From: a virus
Direction: 5' to 3' (one strand)
Length of the DNA stretch: 37,834 nt
IMG/VR virus record: IMGVR_UViG_3300036804_000178
Location: 1 to 37,834 of that record
Positions 21,940 through 28,065 of this stretch are shown piece after piece; the stretch's first letter is position 1, and the number at the start of each line of letters is the position of its first letter. The notes beneath the pieces were generated by a model, which saw nothing but the letters and a program-made list of their open reading frames with translations, had not been told where the DNA came from and did not search any database. Made by a program: the position numbers and the translations under genes.

Positions 21940-22126
21940 GCATTTCGTCGGCAAGCCCCAATAGCTGCTCGGTCGCGTAATCCAGCCCATATATGAGGCG
22001 ACCGGATAGCTCGAATATTCTGGCTTGCGTCTCAGCATCAGTCCAGCTTATATTGGTCTCGCCGTATTGGAGACCCCGATGCACGTTATCCACCGCAGCG
22101 CCCCCCGCGTTCCCTGTTTGAACCAT
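21764..22126 (-). CDS. Possible antisense gene overlapping the repressor end (doubtful)
   Basis: An open frame of 120 codons on the opposite strand. The part outside the repressor gene (22126 to 21940) has a protein-like composition (ETNISWTDAETQARIFELSG, LIYGLDYATEQLLGLADEMP), and a GTG start at 22093 is also possible. The remaining part is antisense to the repressor C-terminus, which is the stronger gene. No ribosome site or family likeness was found. It would fill the otherwise empty 21940-22126 stretch. Listed with low confidence. Confidence 0.28.
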   Translation of the reverse strand: MVQTGNAGGAAVDNVHRGLQYGETNISWTDAETQARIFELSGRLIYGLDYATEQLLGLADEMPNGRGEWPPAGSARAAVRLSVLREAVARSCLLIGALEDQSKGRRKYARLPVRSRRAGS

Positions 22127-22160
22127 AGCACCGACCGCGGCGAGACGTCGTCAATAGGCG

Positions 22161-22262
22161 AGTTGCATAACGATAACGCAACGGCCAGCCAAGGTTGCGC
22201 AAATGTGGCGCCCCTTACTGCGGCACGCAACGGCCCATCTATTGCTGCGCGCACAGGTTGCG
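22161..22262. promoter_or_regulatory. Interleaved short repeats before the rightward recombination operon
   Basis: The gene-poor stretch 21940-22266 (327 bp between the repressor and the next plus-strand gene) contains GCAACGGCC twice (22177, 22226) and AGGTTGCGC twice (22191, 22254), plus GTTGC/GCAAC as an inverted pair around 22161-22181. GTTGC and GCAAC are complements, so all these are variations of one half-site. This looks like a regulator-binding region for the rightward operon. No good -35/-10 pair could be fixed. Confidence 0.5.
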
Positions 22263-22266
22263 CGCC

Positions 22267-22470
22267 GTGATCAGCCAGGATCTCGCATCCCTCGCCGCTT
22301 ACCTCGAGGGCCGCGCTAACCGCGACGAGCCGCTCGACCGTGCCGAGCTGCGCCAGATCGCCGGCATCCTCTACGGGATGTTGACGTCTGTCAGGGCGAT
22401 GGAGAACCGCCCCGTACCCGCCAACTGGCGCGTCATCACCAACCCACAGCCCCCAGGAAATGCAGCATGA
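22267..22470 (+). CDS. Small helical protein, first gene of the recombination operon
   Basis: A 67-residue protein from GTG 22267 (an ATG in the same frame at 22195 gives an unlikely Cys-rich start). It is helical: LASLAAYLEGRANRDEPLDR, AELRQIAGILYGMLTSVRAM, then a short tail. Its stop overlaps the next ATG (ATGA). No family recognised. The weak ribosome site makes the start uncertain. Confidence 0.55.
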   Translation: MISQDLASLAAYLEGRANRDEPLDRAELRQIAGILYGMLTSVRAMENRPVPANWRVITNPQPPGNAA

Positions 22471-22961
22471 GCGCCACTGAAACCCTCGCACGCCCGCACG
22501 AGCGCCGGGCGTCGGTGACGCTGCGCGAGGAAGCGCTCCTGCGCTACGACCCGCTCCGCACCGCCGTCGCCGAGGCTGCCAAGGCGGTGACGCGGCTCCG
22601 CCAGGACGGCGACGACATCGTCGTGGCCATGGCCAGCGTCAACGTCCTCTCGCTCGCCGCCGAAGCGATCGCAGCAGCCGCCGAAGACCTGCACAAGACA
22701 GCCGACGCGGCGCTGGTGCGTGCGATGGAAACGAGCGGCTGCACCAGCATCTTCAGCGCCAACCTCAACGTCTCGCTCGTGCAAGGCCTCGCCAGCGTCG
22801 ACGTGACCGACCGCGCCGCGGTGCCGCCGGAGCTCTGGACGACGCCCGAGGCGCGGCCCGACCTCACCAAGGTCCGCAGCTGGCTCAAGCGGCAGAGCGG
22901 CACCGTGAACTGGGCCCGGCTCATCCCCGGCAAGCCCCATCTCAGGAGGACCGCGGCATGA
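22467..22961 (+). CDS. RecT-partner region protein, possibly Gp157-like
   Basis: A 164-residue protein. The N-terminal half is helical (RTAVAEAAKAVTRLRQDG, SLAAEAIAAAAEDLHKTADA). The C-terminal half has phrases seen in phage proteins of the Gp157 type: SLVQGLASVDVTDRAAVP, RPDLTKVRSWLKRQSGTVNW (the pattern V.V.D..(V/A)P...PD...(I/V)...LK). Gp157-like proteins are encoded with RecT/Erf annealing proteins and single-stranded DNA proteins. It overlaps both neighbours (ATGA). Family call is tentative. Confidence 0.55.
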   Translation: MSATETLARPHERRASVTLREEALLRYDPLRTAVAEAAKAVTRLRQDGDDIVVAMASVNVLSLAAEAIAAAAEDLHKTADAALVRAMETSGCTSIFSANLNVSLVQGLASVDVTDRAAVPPELWTTPEARPDLTKVRSWLKRQSGTVNWARLIPGKPHLRRTAA

Positions 22962-23869
22962 ACGCGATCACGCCGATCGAGCCGAACGCTCTCGTGCCGC
23001 GCGACATGGATCAGGCGATCCGCCTCGCGCAGGCGATGGCGTCTGCCAAGCTGGTGCCGAAGCATCTGCAGAACGACGTCGGCACCTGCCTGATGGTCGT
23101 GGAGCAGGCGCTGCGCTGGCGCATGTCACCGTTCGCTGTCGCGCAGTGCACGTCGAACATCGGCGGGAAACTGATGTTTGAAGGGAAGCTGGTTGCGGCA
23201 GCTGTTGAAAGCAGCGGCGCGATCGAGGGAGGCTTCGATTACGACTTCAAAGGCGACGGCAACGACCGCAAGGTGACGATCAGTGCGCGGCGCACCGGCG
23301 AGACCAACCCGCGGCAACTCACCGTGCGCCTGGGCGACGTCAAGACCACGAACGAGTTCTGGACCAAGCAGCCCGACCAGCAGCTGGTCTACTCGTCGAC
23401 GCGGGCCTGGGCGCGACGCTGGACGCCCTCTGTCATCCTCGGCGTCTACGCGCCGGAGGAGTTCGGCAAGGGCGCTGACAAGCATACAGGGCCGACGCTG
23501 GAGGGGGAGGCGGTGTCGTCACCGAGCCACGAGCCGGTGCTGCCAACCACCGCCGCAACGCCAGCGCCCGCGCGCAGCGGTCCTGCGCCTCAGGCGGAGG
23601 CGCCTCCTCCTCCTCCGCCACCAGAGCAGCCTAAGCGCACGATCGGCGAATGGCTCGACGATTTCGAGACCACGCTCGACGGCGTGCAGAGCGACGACGA
23701 AATGCGCACGCTGCTCGAGAGCCGCCAGATCAACGCGGCCCTGCAGGCGCTCAAGAACGGCGCGCTGGATCGCCTGCACGAGATGATCGAGACCGCGAAG
23801 GAGCGGCTGCAGGCCCGCGCGGACGACGCCGCAGAGGCGGCTGTAGAGCCGGAGATGTCGCTGCCGTGA
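22958..23869 (+). CDS. RecT-family single-strand annealing protein
   Basis: A 303-residue protein. Residues about 20-170 match RecT: LAQAMASAKLVPKHLQND, LRWRMSPFAVAQCTSNIGGK, MFEGKLVAAAVESSG, then QLVYSSTRAWARRWTPSVILGVYAPEEF. The remainder is a Pro-rich linker (a run of Pro near residue 215) and an acidic helical C-terminus (EWLDDFETTLDGVQSDDEM), which could bind a partner such as host SSB. RecT anneals complementary single strands during phage recombination. No adjacent exonuclease is seen on this strand; the VRR-NUC gene on the other arm is a candidate partner. Overlaps are ATGA (start) and GTGA (end). Confidence 0.85.
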   Translation: MNAITPIEPNALVPRDMDQAIRLAQAMASAKLVPKHLQNDVGTCLMVVEQALRWRMSPFAVAQCTSNIGGKLMFEGKLVAAAVESSGAIEGGFDYDFKGDGNDRKVTISARRTGETNPRQLTVRLGDVKTTNEFWTKQPDQQLVYSSTRAWARRWTPSVILGVYAPEEFGKGADKHTGPTLEGEAVSSPSHEPVLPTTAATPAPARSGPAPQAEAPPPPPPPEQPKRTIGEWLDDFETTLDGVQSDDEMRTLLESRQINAALQALKNGALDRLHEMIETAKERLQARADDAAEAAVEPEMSLP

Positions 23870-24315
23870 GAGATCTGCACCTGCTCGATGCCTACCGCCT
23901 GACCGATCGCGATACCATCGCGTGGTTCGGCAGCGTCGGCGACCGCGAGACTGGAGCCTTCATGGTCCCATCGCCCATCGATCGCGCGCCGATGGTGATC
24001 ATTGCCTCTGCTGGGTTCAACTGGGACCACGTCTCTGTCAGCCGGCGCAACCGCGCGCCGAACCAGCGCGAGCTAGACTACGTCTTCCGGCTGTTCTTCA
24101 ACGATGACGAGACCGCGGTGCAGTACTTCGTGCCGCGCTCACAGCATGTAAACAACAGCGAGAACTGCCTGCATCTCTGGCGCCCGCACCACCTGACGAT
24201 GCCGCAGCCACGCTCCGAGCTGGTTGGCATCGGCACCGAACCGGTGCGGAATGCAGCCGAGGCGCGGAAGCTTAGGGACGAAGCAATGCAGCGCATGCGC
24301 AGCGAGACACTATGA
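23866..24315 (+). CDS. DUF7694-like protein
   Basis: A 149-residue protein starting with GTG at 23866 in a GTGA overlap with recT; the longer upstream frame is a shadow of recT. The core FNWDHVSVSRRNRAPNQREL, VFRLFFNDDETAVQYFVPRS, NNSENCLHLWRPHHLTMPQP is a pattern I recognise as DUF7694 (WDHVSVS...R.P...E...D..F...E.VVQ.H......N....LHLWRP). These are small proteins, often near recombination genes in alphaproteobacterial phages. The His-rich core might bind metal, but function is unknown. Confidence 0.75.
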   Translation: MRDLHLLDAYRLTDRDTIAWFGSVGDRETGAFMVPSPIDRAPMVIIASAGFNWDHVSVSRRNRAPNQRELDYVFRLFFNDDETAVQYFVPRSQHVNNSENCLHLWRPHHLTMPQPRSELVGIGTEPVRNAAEARKLRDEAMQRMRSETL

Positions 24316-24584
24316 CCGAGCCTGCAGCCCAATTTGCCGGCCAGCACATCGGCGACGGCGTCTATGCCCGCTGGGACGGCTTTCACATCTGGCTCGAGAC
24401 GCTGTACGAGAACGACACGCGGCACGTCATCGCGCTGGAGCCTGACGGGATCAGCGGGCTGGTGCGGTATATCTCCGAACTGCGCAAGCGCTTTCCCACC
24501 GCGCCTGTGCCGGCGTGGGAGACGCTGCGGGCTAGCGTGAAGCGCGAGGATCTGCGGAGCGATCTGCCGAAACATCCGACATGA
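24312..24584 (+). CDS. Conserved small phage protein (IGDGVYARWDGFHIWLE family)
   Basis: A 90-residue protein with ATGA overlaps at both ends. The phrase HIGDGVYARWDGFHIWLETL, then RHVIALEPDGISGLVRYISE, is one I have seen in many short phage proteins. A beta-hairpin domain is likely (alternating strands in the first 45 residues) with a helical end. Function unknown; expressed with the recombination genes. Confidence 0.7.
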   Translation: MTEPAAQFAGQHIGDGVYARWDGFHIWLETLYENDTRHVIALEPDGISGLVRYISELRKRFPTAPVPAWETLRASVKREDLRSDLPKHPT

Positions 24585-24712
24585 GCGAGAGCGAGCCATA
24601 CCTAATCTGGTCAAACGAACACGGTGCATGGTGGCGCTACGGACGCGAGGGCTATACGCGCAGCCTCATTCTAGCAGGCCGCTATACGCGGCAAGAGGCG
24701 ATCGAGATATGA
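24581..24712 (+). CDS. Mini-protein of the IWSNEHGAWWR family
   Basis: A 43-residue protein; its ATG overlaps the stop of the gene before (ATGA) and its stop overlaps the next ATG. The sequence LIWSNEHGAWWRYGREGYTR, then AGRYTRQEAIEI, is a known small phage protein family (usual form IWSNEHGAWWR....GYT....AGRYSREEA). Function unknown. Confidence 0.75.
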   Translation: MSESEPYLIWSNEHGAWWRYGREGYTRSLILAGRYTRQEAIEI

Positions 24713-24777
24713 TGGTGATGGTTGCAGAGTACGACAGGAAATATCCCAACCGTTCGAAGCCAGAGCCGTGGGAGTGA
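24709..24777 (+). CDS. Tiny ORF (22 aa) in the small-gene run
   Basis: ATG at 24709 overlaps the previous stop (ATGA); MMVMVAEYDRKYPNRSKPEP and two more residues follow. It is too short to judge, but its coupling is the same as in the other genes here. Confidence 0.35.
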   Translation: MMVMVAEYDRKYPNRSKPEPWE

Positions 24778-24792
24778 CCACAGGAGGCGCCG

Positions 24793-24990
24793 ATGCCTGA
24801 CGAACCGAATGCAGCGCTGGCGGCATTGCCGGCCTCCGAGCGGCTGGCCAAGGCGGTGCTGCTGTTCCTGCGCGGAGGGCCGTGGTTGCCGGAGGATCAG
24901 GCGATCTGGTGTGCGCTGACCGGCTCGCCGCTGGCGACCACGCGCACGCTCGGCGATCTCGCACGACAGGTGGAGGCGCGGCATGAGTGA
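24793..24990 (+). CDS. Small helical protein
   Basis: A 65-residue protein with one of the best ribosome sites of the window (AGGAGG eight bases before ATG). Helical pattern (AALAALPASERLAKAVLLFL) followed by a WLPEDQAIWCALTG turn and a final helix. It resembles DNA-binding or helix-hairpin mini-proteins but no family can be named. The next gene begins eight bases before its stop. Confidence 0.6.
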   Translation: MPDEPNAALAALPASERLAKAVLLFLRGGPWLPEDQAIWCALTGSPLATTRTLGDLARQVEARHE

Positions 24991-25333
24991 TCCGGACGTG
25001 GTGAAGGAGATAACGGACGATCTGATCACCCTAGCGCGGTTCCAGCTTGAGCCAGCGGTCATTGCCGAGCGATTCGCCCAACTGATGACGCGCGCCCGCG
25101 ATGAGATCGTAGCGTTGCGGGTTCAGCAATCGCAAGAGGAAGCGGCATTCATAAGCGACATTGGTCGTATCAGCATCAGCATCAAACGTGCGATAGATGA
25201 GGCGATGTTTGTGGCAACGCCGCGCATCCGCGCCGAGGTGCTAGAGCAAGCGGCGCGTATCGCCGAGTGCGGCGGTGGCGCTGTTGGTGCCAGTATCGCG
25301 AAATCCATCCGCGCGCTGAAGGACAAGCCATGA
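24983..25333 (+). CDS. Helical protein, unknown
   Basis: A 116-residue protein, helical over most of its length (VVKEITDDLITLARFQ, ERFAQLMTRARDEIVALRVQ, SDIGRISISIKRAIDEAMF). The C-terminal part contains EQAARIAECGGGAVGASIAKSIRAL, a phrase shared in style with the next gene. Phage proteins with E.AA...E......IA..IR.L are common small helper proteins. Function unknown. Overlaps: 8 bases at start, ATGA at end. Confidence 0.6.
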   Translation: MSDPDVVKEITDDLITLARFQLEPAVIAERFAQLMTRARDEIVALRVQQSQEEAAFISDIGRISISIKRAIDEAMFVATPRIRAEVLEQAARIAECGGGAVGASIAKSIRALKDKP

Positions 25334-25623
25334 GTGAGGGACCAAATTGCAGCACTGACACGCTGGTCTGTCCGTATGCCGACTGGGCGCGCAAGGAGAT
25401 CGTGGCGTTGCAGAGCATCCTCCGTGCGCTGAAGCATCCGCGCAGTGGGGCATATGCCCTAGGCCGCGCCGAGGCGTTGGAGGAGGCGGCGCGGGAATGC
25501 GAGGCCGTGAGTAAGATGCCACCGCCCACCGAGAACGAACACGTCGGCTACGAGATCGTGCGAGTTACCGCCGAGCAGTGCGCCGATCGCATCCGCGCAC
25601 TGAGGGACAAACGCGATGACTAA
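25330..25623 (+). CDS. Small helical protein related in style to its neighbour
   Basis: A 97-residue protein; the ATG at 25330 overlaps the previous stop (ATGA), rejecting the longer frame. The second half (GRAEALEEAARECEAVSKMP, then VTAEQCADRIRALRDK) has the E.AA.ECE.......CA..IRAL pattern seen in many phage ORFs. Together with the gene before it (which ends IAKSIRALKDKP) it may derive from an old duplication. Function unknown. Confidence 0.62.
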   Translation: MSEGPNCSTDTLVCPYADWARKEIVALQSILRALKHPRSGAYALGRAEALEEAARECEAVSKMPPPTENEHVGYEIVRVTAEQCADRIRALRDKRDD

Positions 25624-25813
25624 GCCGCAGCGAGTTGGCAACGGCCCTCAGCCGATCTGTGCCGGTTGTGGTCGGCTCAATAATCGGTGGCATCCGTTCT
25701 GCCTTAAATGCGCCCAGAGTTTTGAAGGTGCAGCATGGCCAGAAGAAAAGCAGACCGCCGCTGACAGGGCATATCTCCAATGGAAACGCTCACGTGACAA
25801 GCGCGATGAGTGA
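25616..25813 (+). CDS. Zinc-ribbon mini-protein
   Basis: A 65-residue basic protein with two CxxC pairs (CAGC at 15-18, CLKC at 29-32), consistent with one zinc ribbon, and an acidic/basic tail. It overlaps the previous gene by 8 bases and the tiny ORF by 8. Could bind nucleic acid; function unknown. Confidence 0.6.
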   Translation: MTKPQRVGNGPQPICAGCGRLNNRWHPFCLKCAQSFEGAAWPEEKQTAADRAYLQWKRSRDKRDE

Positions 25814-25868
25814 GGCGCGCTGGCTCGACCCCGAAGCGGCAGCGCGGCATGCTGAGAGCCGGACATGA
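25806..25868 (+). CDS. Tiny ORF (20 aa), WLDPEAAARHA fragment
   Basis: ATG at 25806 overlaps the previous gene and its stop overlaps the excisionase ATG (ATGA). The peptide ARWLDPEAAARHAESR looks like the first helix of an excisionase-type HTH (WLTPEEAARHAGVS). It may be a leader peptide that couples translation, or a remnant of an earlier excisionase gene. Confidence 0.35.
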   Translation: MSEARWLDPEAAARHAESRT

Positions 25869-26164
25869 AGATTGAGCCCCGCCTCTCCGTCGCCCAGATA
25901 GCAGCCATGTGGGGCGTATCGCGTCAGCACGTCTATACCCTGATTGACCGGGGAGACTTGCGCGCTGTCCGCATCGGCTCCCTTATCCGAATCCGGCCCG
26001 AGGATGTAGCCGAGTTTGAGGCATGTCACGTCCAAGAGCAGAGCGGCCAACCTTCTCGCTCGCCAGCCGAGGCGGTTGGTTCTACGTCCAGTGGTGGGAA
26101 GCGGGTCGCGCCTTCCGGATATCTTGCCGGACTCAGATCCATGCAGAGGCACGACGCTTCCTAG
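25865..26164 (+). CDS. xis: Excisionase-type HTH protein
   Basis: A 99-residue protein. Residues 6-55 match the winged HTH of excisionases (MerR/HTH_17 group): LSVAQIAAMWGVSRQHVYTL, then DRGDLRAVRIGSLIRI and RPEDVAEFEA. It acts as a recombination directionality factor or a regulator. The rest is Ser/Gly-rich and lies in the same DNA as the start of the integrase gene, which begins at 26023, giving a 142-base overlap in another frame. Chosen start: ATGA overlap with the tiny ORF. Its role in excision is inferred from family and place. Confidence 0.75.
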   Translation: MKIEPRLSVAQIAAMWGVSRQHVYTLIDRGDLRAVRIGSLIRIRPEDVAEFEACHVQEQSGQPSRSPAEAVGSTSSGGKRVAPSGYLAGLRSMQRHDAS

Positions 26165-27129
26165 CTGAGTTCAAGGCAGGCCGCGACACGCCGGTTGCCC
26201 CCCGCAGCCCGACGGTAGGCCAGATCGTGGATGGATACCTCGCCGACCGAAAGGACAAGGTGCACAGCCGTTCGATCGAGTACGACTGCGCGGTGCTCAA
26301 GGTGGGTTTCGGTGACCTCCCGGTCGACCTCCTGGCTGACGAACAGGTCAGAGCCTATGTCACGGCGCGACGCGCGGCAGGGGCAGGCGGTGCCCCCGCG
26401 AAGCACCGGAAGAAGCAGCGTGCGCTCTCCAACGGCACGCTGATCCGTGAGCTGGGCACGCTGCGCTCGGCGTTGGCCTGGGGGGTGCGGAAGAAGTGGA
26501 TTGCGGCAGCACCGTACGTAGAGCGTCCCGACGCACCCGCCCCCCGCGACCGCTGGCTGACGCGCGAGGAAGCCGACCAACTGCTGGCAGCAACGCGCGC
26601 CCTGCACGTGCGCCTGTTCGTGGCGCTCGCCCTCTACACCGCTGCCAGGACGGGGGCGCTCCTGTCGCTCACGTGGGCGCAGGTTGACTTAAAGCACAAT
26701 CTGATCGCGCTAGGCCGTGGGCGCGGCAAGAAGCGGCGAGCAACAGTGCCGATCATTCCGGAGTTGAAGACGGAACTTGAGACGGCGGCAGAGGCAGCGA
26801 CCTCCGATCATGTCATCGAACACGGCGGCGTTGCCGTCGCCTCAATCAAGACCGGGTTTCGCAATGCGGTCGGACGCGCCGGCCTCAAGGGCGTCACCCC
26901 GCACGTGCTGCGTCACACGGCTGCGACATGGATGGTGCAGAGCGGGGTGCCGCTGCCGATGGTGGCGGCGTATCTCGGCAACAGCGTGGAGATGGTGGAG
27001 CGGGTTTATGGGCACCATTCTCCCGAGTGGCTGCGCCGCGCGGCAGATGCTTTGGGGAGAAACCACATAGCGTTTCCTACGCCTTTGGCTGAGAAAACGC
27101 CTGTTGCAGATTTGGAGAAAACCAAGTAG
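26023..27129 (+). CDS. int: Tyrosine integrase
   Basis: A 368-residue tyrosine recombinase with an N-terminal arm-binding segment (GGWFYVQWWEAGRAFRIS), a core-binding domain (residues about 60-160) and a catalytic domain. Active-site residues seen: R209 in ARTGALLSLTW, K237/238 in GRGKKRRATVP, H294 and R297 in HVLRH, and the nucleophile Y329 in VERVYGHHS. The usual H/W site after the LG in AAYLGNSVEM is Asn320, an accepted variant (the HH at 331-332 is nearby). The gene ends six bases before a tRNA-Thr 3' fragment, the probable attP. It overlaps the excisionase gene. It inserts the phage into the host tRNA gene. Confidence 0.93.
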   Translation: MSRPRAERPTFSLASRGGWFYVQWWEAGRAFRISCRTQIHAEARRFLAEFKAGRDTPVAPRSPTVGQIVDGYLADRKDKVHSRSIEYDCAVLKVGFGDLPVDLLADEQVRAYVTARRAAGAGGAPAKHRKKQRALSNGTLIRELGTLRSALAWGVRKKWIAAAPYVERPDAPAPRDRWLTREEADQLLAATRALHVRLFVALALYTAARTGALLSLTWAQVDLKHNLIALGRGRGKKRRATVPIIPELKTELETAAEAATSDHVIEHGGVAVASIKTGFRNAVGRAGLKGVTPHVLRHTAATWMVQSGVPLPMVAAYLGNSVEMVERVYGHHSPEWLRRAADALGRNHIAFPTPLAEKTPVADLEKTK

Positions 27130-27134
27130 TTTCA

Positions 27135-27182
27135 TGGTGCTGCTGGTCAGGATTGAACTGACGACCTCCCCCTTACCAAGGG
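27135..27182 (-). other. attP: Probable attP core: 3' half of tRNA-Thr(GGT)
   Basis: On the minus strand this reads as the end of a tRNA-Thr: anticodon loop TTGGTAA (anticodon GGT) with its three inner stem pairs (CCC/GGG), variable bases AGGTC, a perfect T-arm (GTCAG, TTCAATC, CTGAC), the 3' acceptor strand CAGCAGC, discriminator A and CCA. The 5' half is missing, and sequence past the anticodon stem is not tRNA-like. Next to an integrase this is the typical phage copy of a tRNA target that restores the host gene after integration. Exact crossover bases are not known. Confidence 0.85.
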
Positions 27183-27290
27183 CTAGATTCATAGTCTAAC
27201 CGGCAGAATACCGTGGCCTGCGGTGTGGATTATGTCTGTATGTTCTCGCTTCAGGCTCCCCTTTCCTAGGCCAATGGATGAGGAAACGAG

Positions 27291-27761
27291 ATGCCGGGTT
27301 TTCTGCATGAGACGGCGATCCAAGCGCTGGAGAAACGCACCCCGGGTTTCAAGAGACGTGGTCTGATGCGGGAGATCAATCTCCTGACCAACGATGAGTT
27401 TCACGGTGCCTTGTGCCGATTCATCCCTGACGGCTTCCGGCTGTCACTCACCAAAGAGCAACTTCTCTTCGAGGACAAACTGCTCGTCGTAGATCTGTAC
27501 GAGGTAGAGCACGGCAAACCTGTCTCATCCAACAAGATGAAGAACATGCTTGAGTGGTACTACGAGATGGACTGCTGCCGAGCGTTCTATTGCAACCTGC
27601 ATCTGGTGGACAAATGGGGTGCTGAAAGGACATGCATCGACGACGAGATGATGCAGACGTACCTCCGGCAGCTCCTGATCGAAAAGCTGGGCGCGAAGGG
27701 CATTGCCTCTCTTGAGGCGGAGCGCCCGGACATGCTGCCGTACGTCGTGCGGAAAGATTAG
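27291..27761 (+). CDS. Accessory protein beyond attP, unknown
   Basis: A 156-residue protein; ATG follows AGGA seven bases before. Mixed alpha/beta sequence with phrases such as EDKLLVVDLYEVEHGKPVSS, MLEWYYEMDCCRAFYCNLHL, KWGAERTCIDDEMMQTYLRQ. The first resembles a nuclease- or enzyme-like strand (VDLYEVE) but no known motif is certain. Because it lies on the far side of attP, it would end up at the other end of the prophage from the integrase. A lysogenic conversion or anti-phage role is a possible guess only. Confidence 0.62.
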   Translation: MPGFLHETAIQALEKRTPGFKRRGLMREINLLTNDEFHGALCRFIPDGFRLSLTKEQLLFEDKLLVVDLYEVEHGKPVSSNKMKNMLEWYYEMDCCRAFYCNLHLVDKWGAERTCIDDEMMQTYLRQLLIEKLGAKGIASLEAERPDMLPYVVRKD

Positions 27762-27973
27762 CGCGCGTTCGGGCGCTTGCGGTATTCCGTGAGCCGCCCG
27801 GCGCGGCTGACGTCCTCCAGCGGTGGCCATTCGCGAGACCTCTGCCCCGTCGTGTCCCTGGCCGGCCACCTGTCATCCAGCTGCTCCTGCACGATGTCGC
27901 ACGCGCGGCGAAACTTCCGGTCGATCGGGTCGGTGGTGTCCCGCTTGTCGCGGTGCAAGCCATTGATTGCCAT
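27758..27973 (-). CDS. Small basic/acidic protein, unknown
   Basis: A 71-residue protein convergent with the gene before (stops overlap by four bases). GGGGAG lies before ATG 27973. It is charged (HRDKRDTTDPIDRKFRRACD) with a helical middle and a Pro/Arg tail. No family recognised. Together with the divergent endonuclease gene it forms a small accessory pair. Confidence 0.55.
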   Translation of the reverse strand: MAINGLHRDKRDTTDPIDRKFRRACDIVQEQLDDRWPARDTTGQRSREWPPLEDVSRAGRLTEYRKRPNAR

Positions 27974-27994
27974 GACTCTTCTCCCCTAGAATGC

Positions 27995-28030
27995 GGGACG
28001 ACAGCGGCTGTCAAGAGCCACTGTCGTCCC
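27995..28030. promoter_or_regulatory. Strong hairpin between divergent accessory genes
   Basis: Inverted repeat: GGGACGACAG (27995-28004) pairs with CTGTCGTCCC (28021-28030), then one C/A mismatch, four more pairs (GGCT/AGCC) and a six-base loop. No T run follows either way. On the minus strand the loop side includes TTGACA, a perfect -35 box, but the matching -10 is poor. It could be an operator, a leader hairpin or a bidirectional terminator. Confidence 0.6.
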
Positions 28031-28065
28031 TGACCACGATCCTTGCGCTGAAGGACCAATGGCTG

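Noticed and set aside
23650-23865. Upstream extension of the DUF7694-like gene
   Set aside because: It is an out-of-frame shadow of recT; GTG 23866 in the GTGA overlap fits the family start.
26023-27129. Integrase inactivated by loss of the second histidine
   Set aside because: Asn320 replaces the usual H/W after LG, but R209, K, H294, R297 and Y329 are intact and such variants are known, so the gene is treated as functional.
27135-27182. Complete tRNA-Thr gene
   Set aside because: No D-arm, 5' acceptor strand or 5' anticodon stem beyond three pairs; only the 3' half is present.
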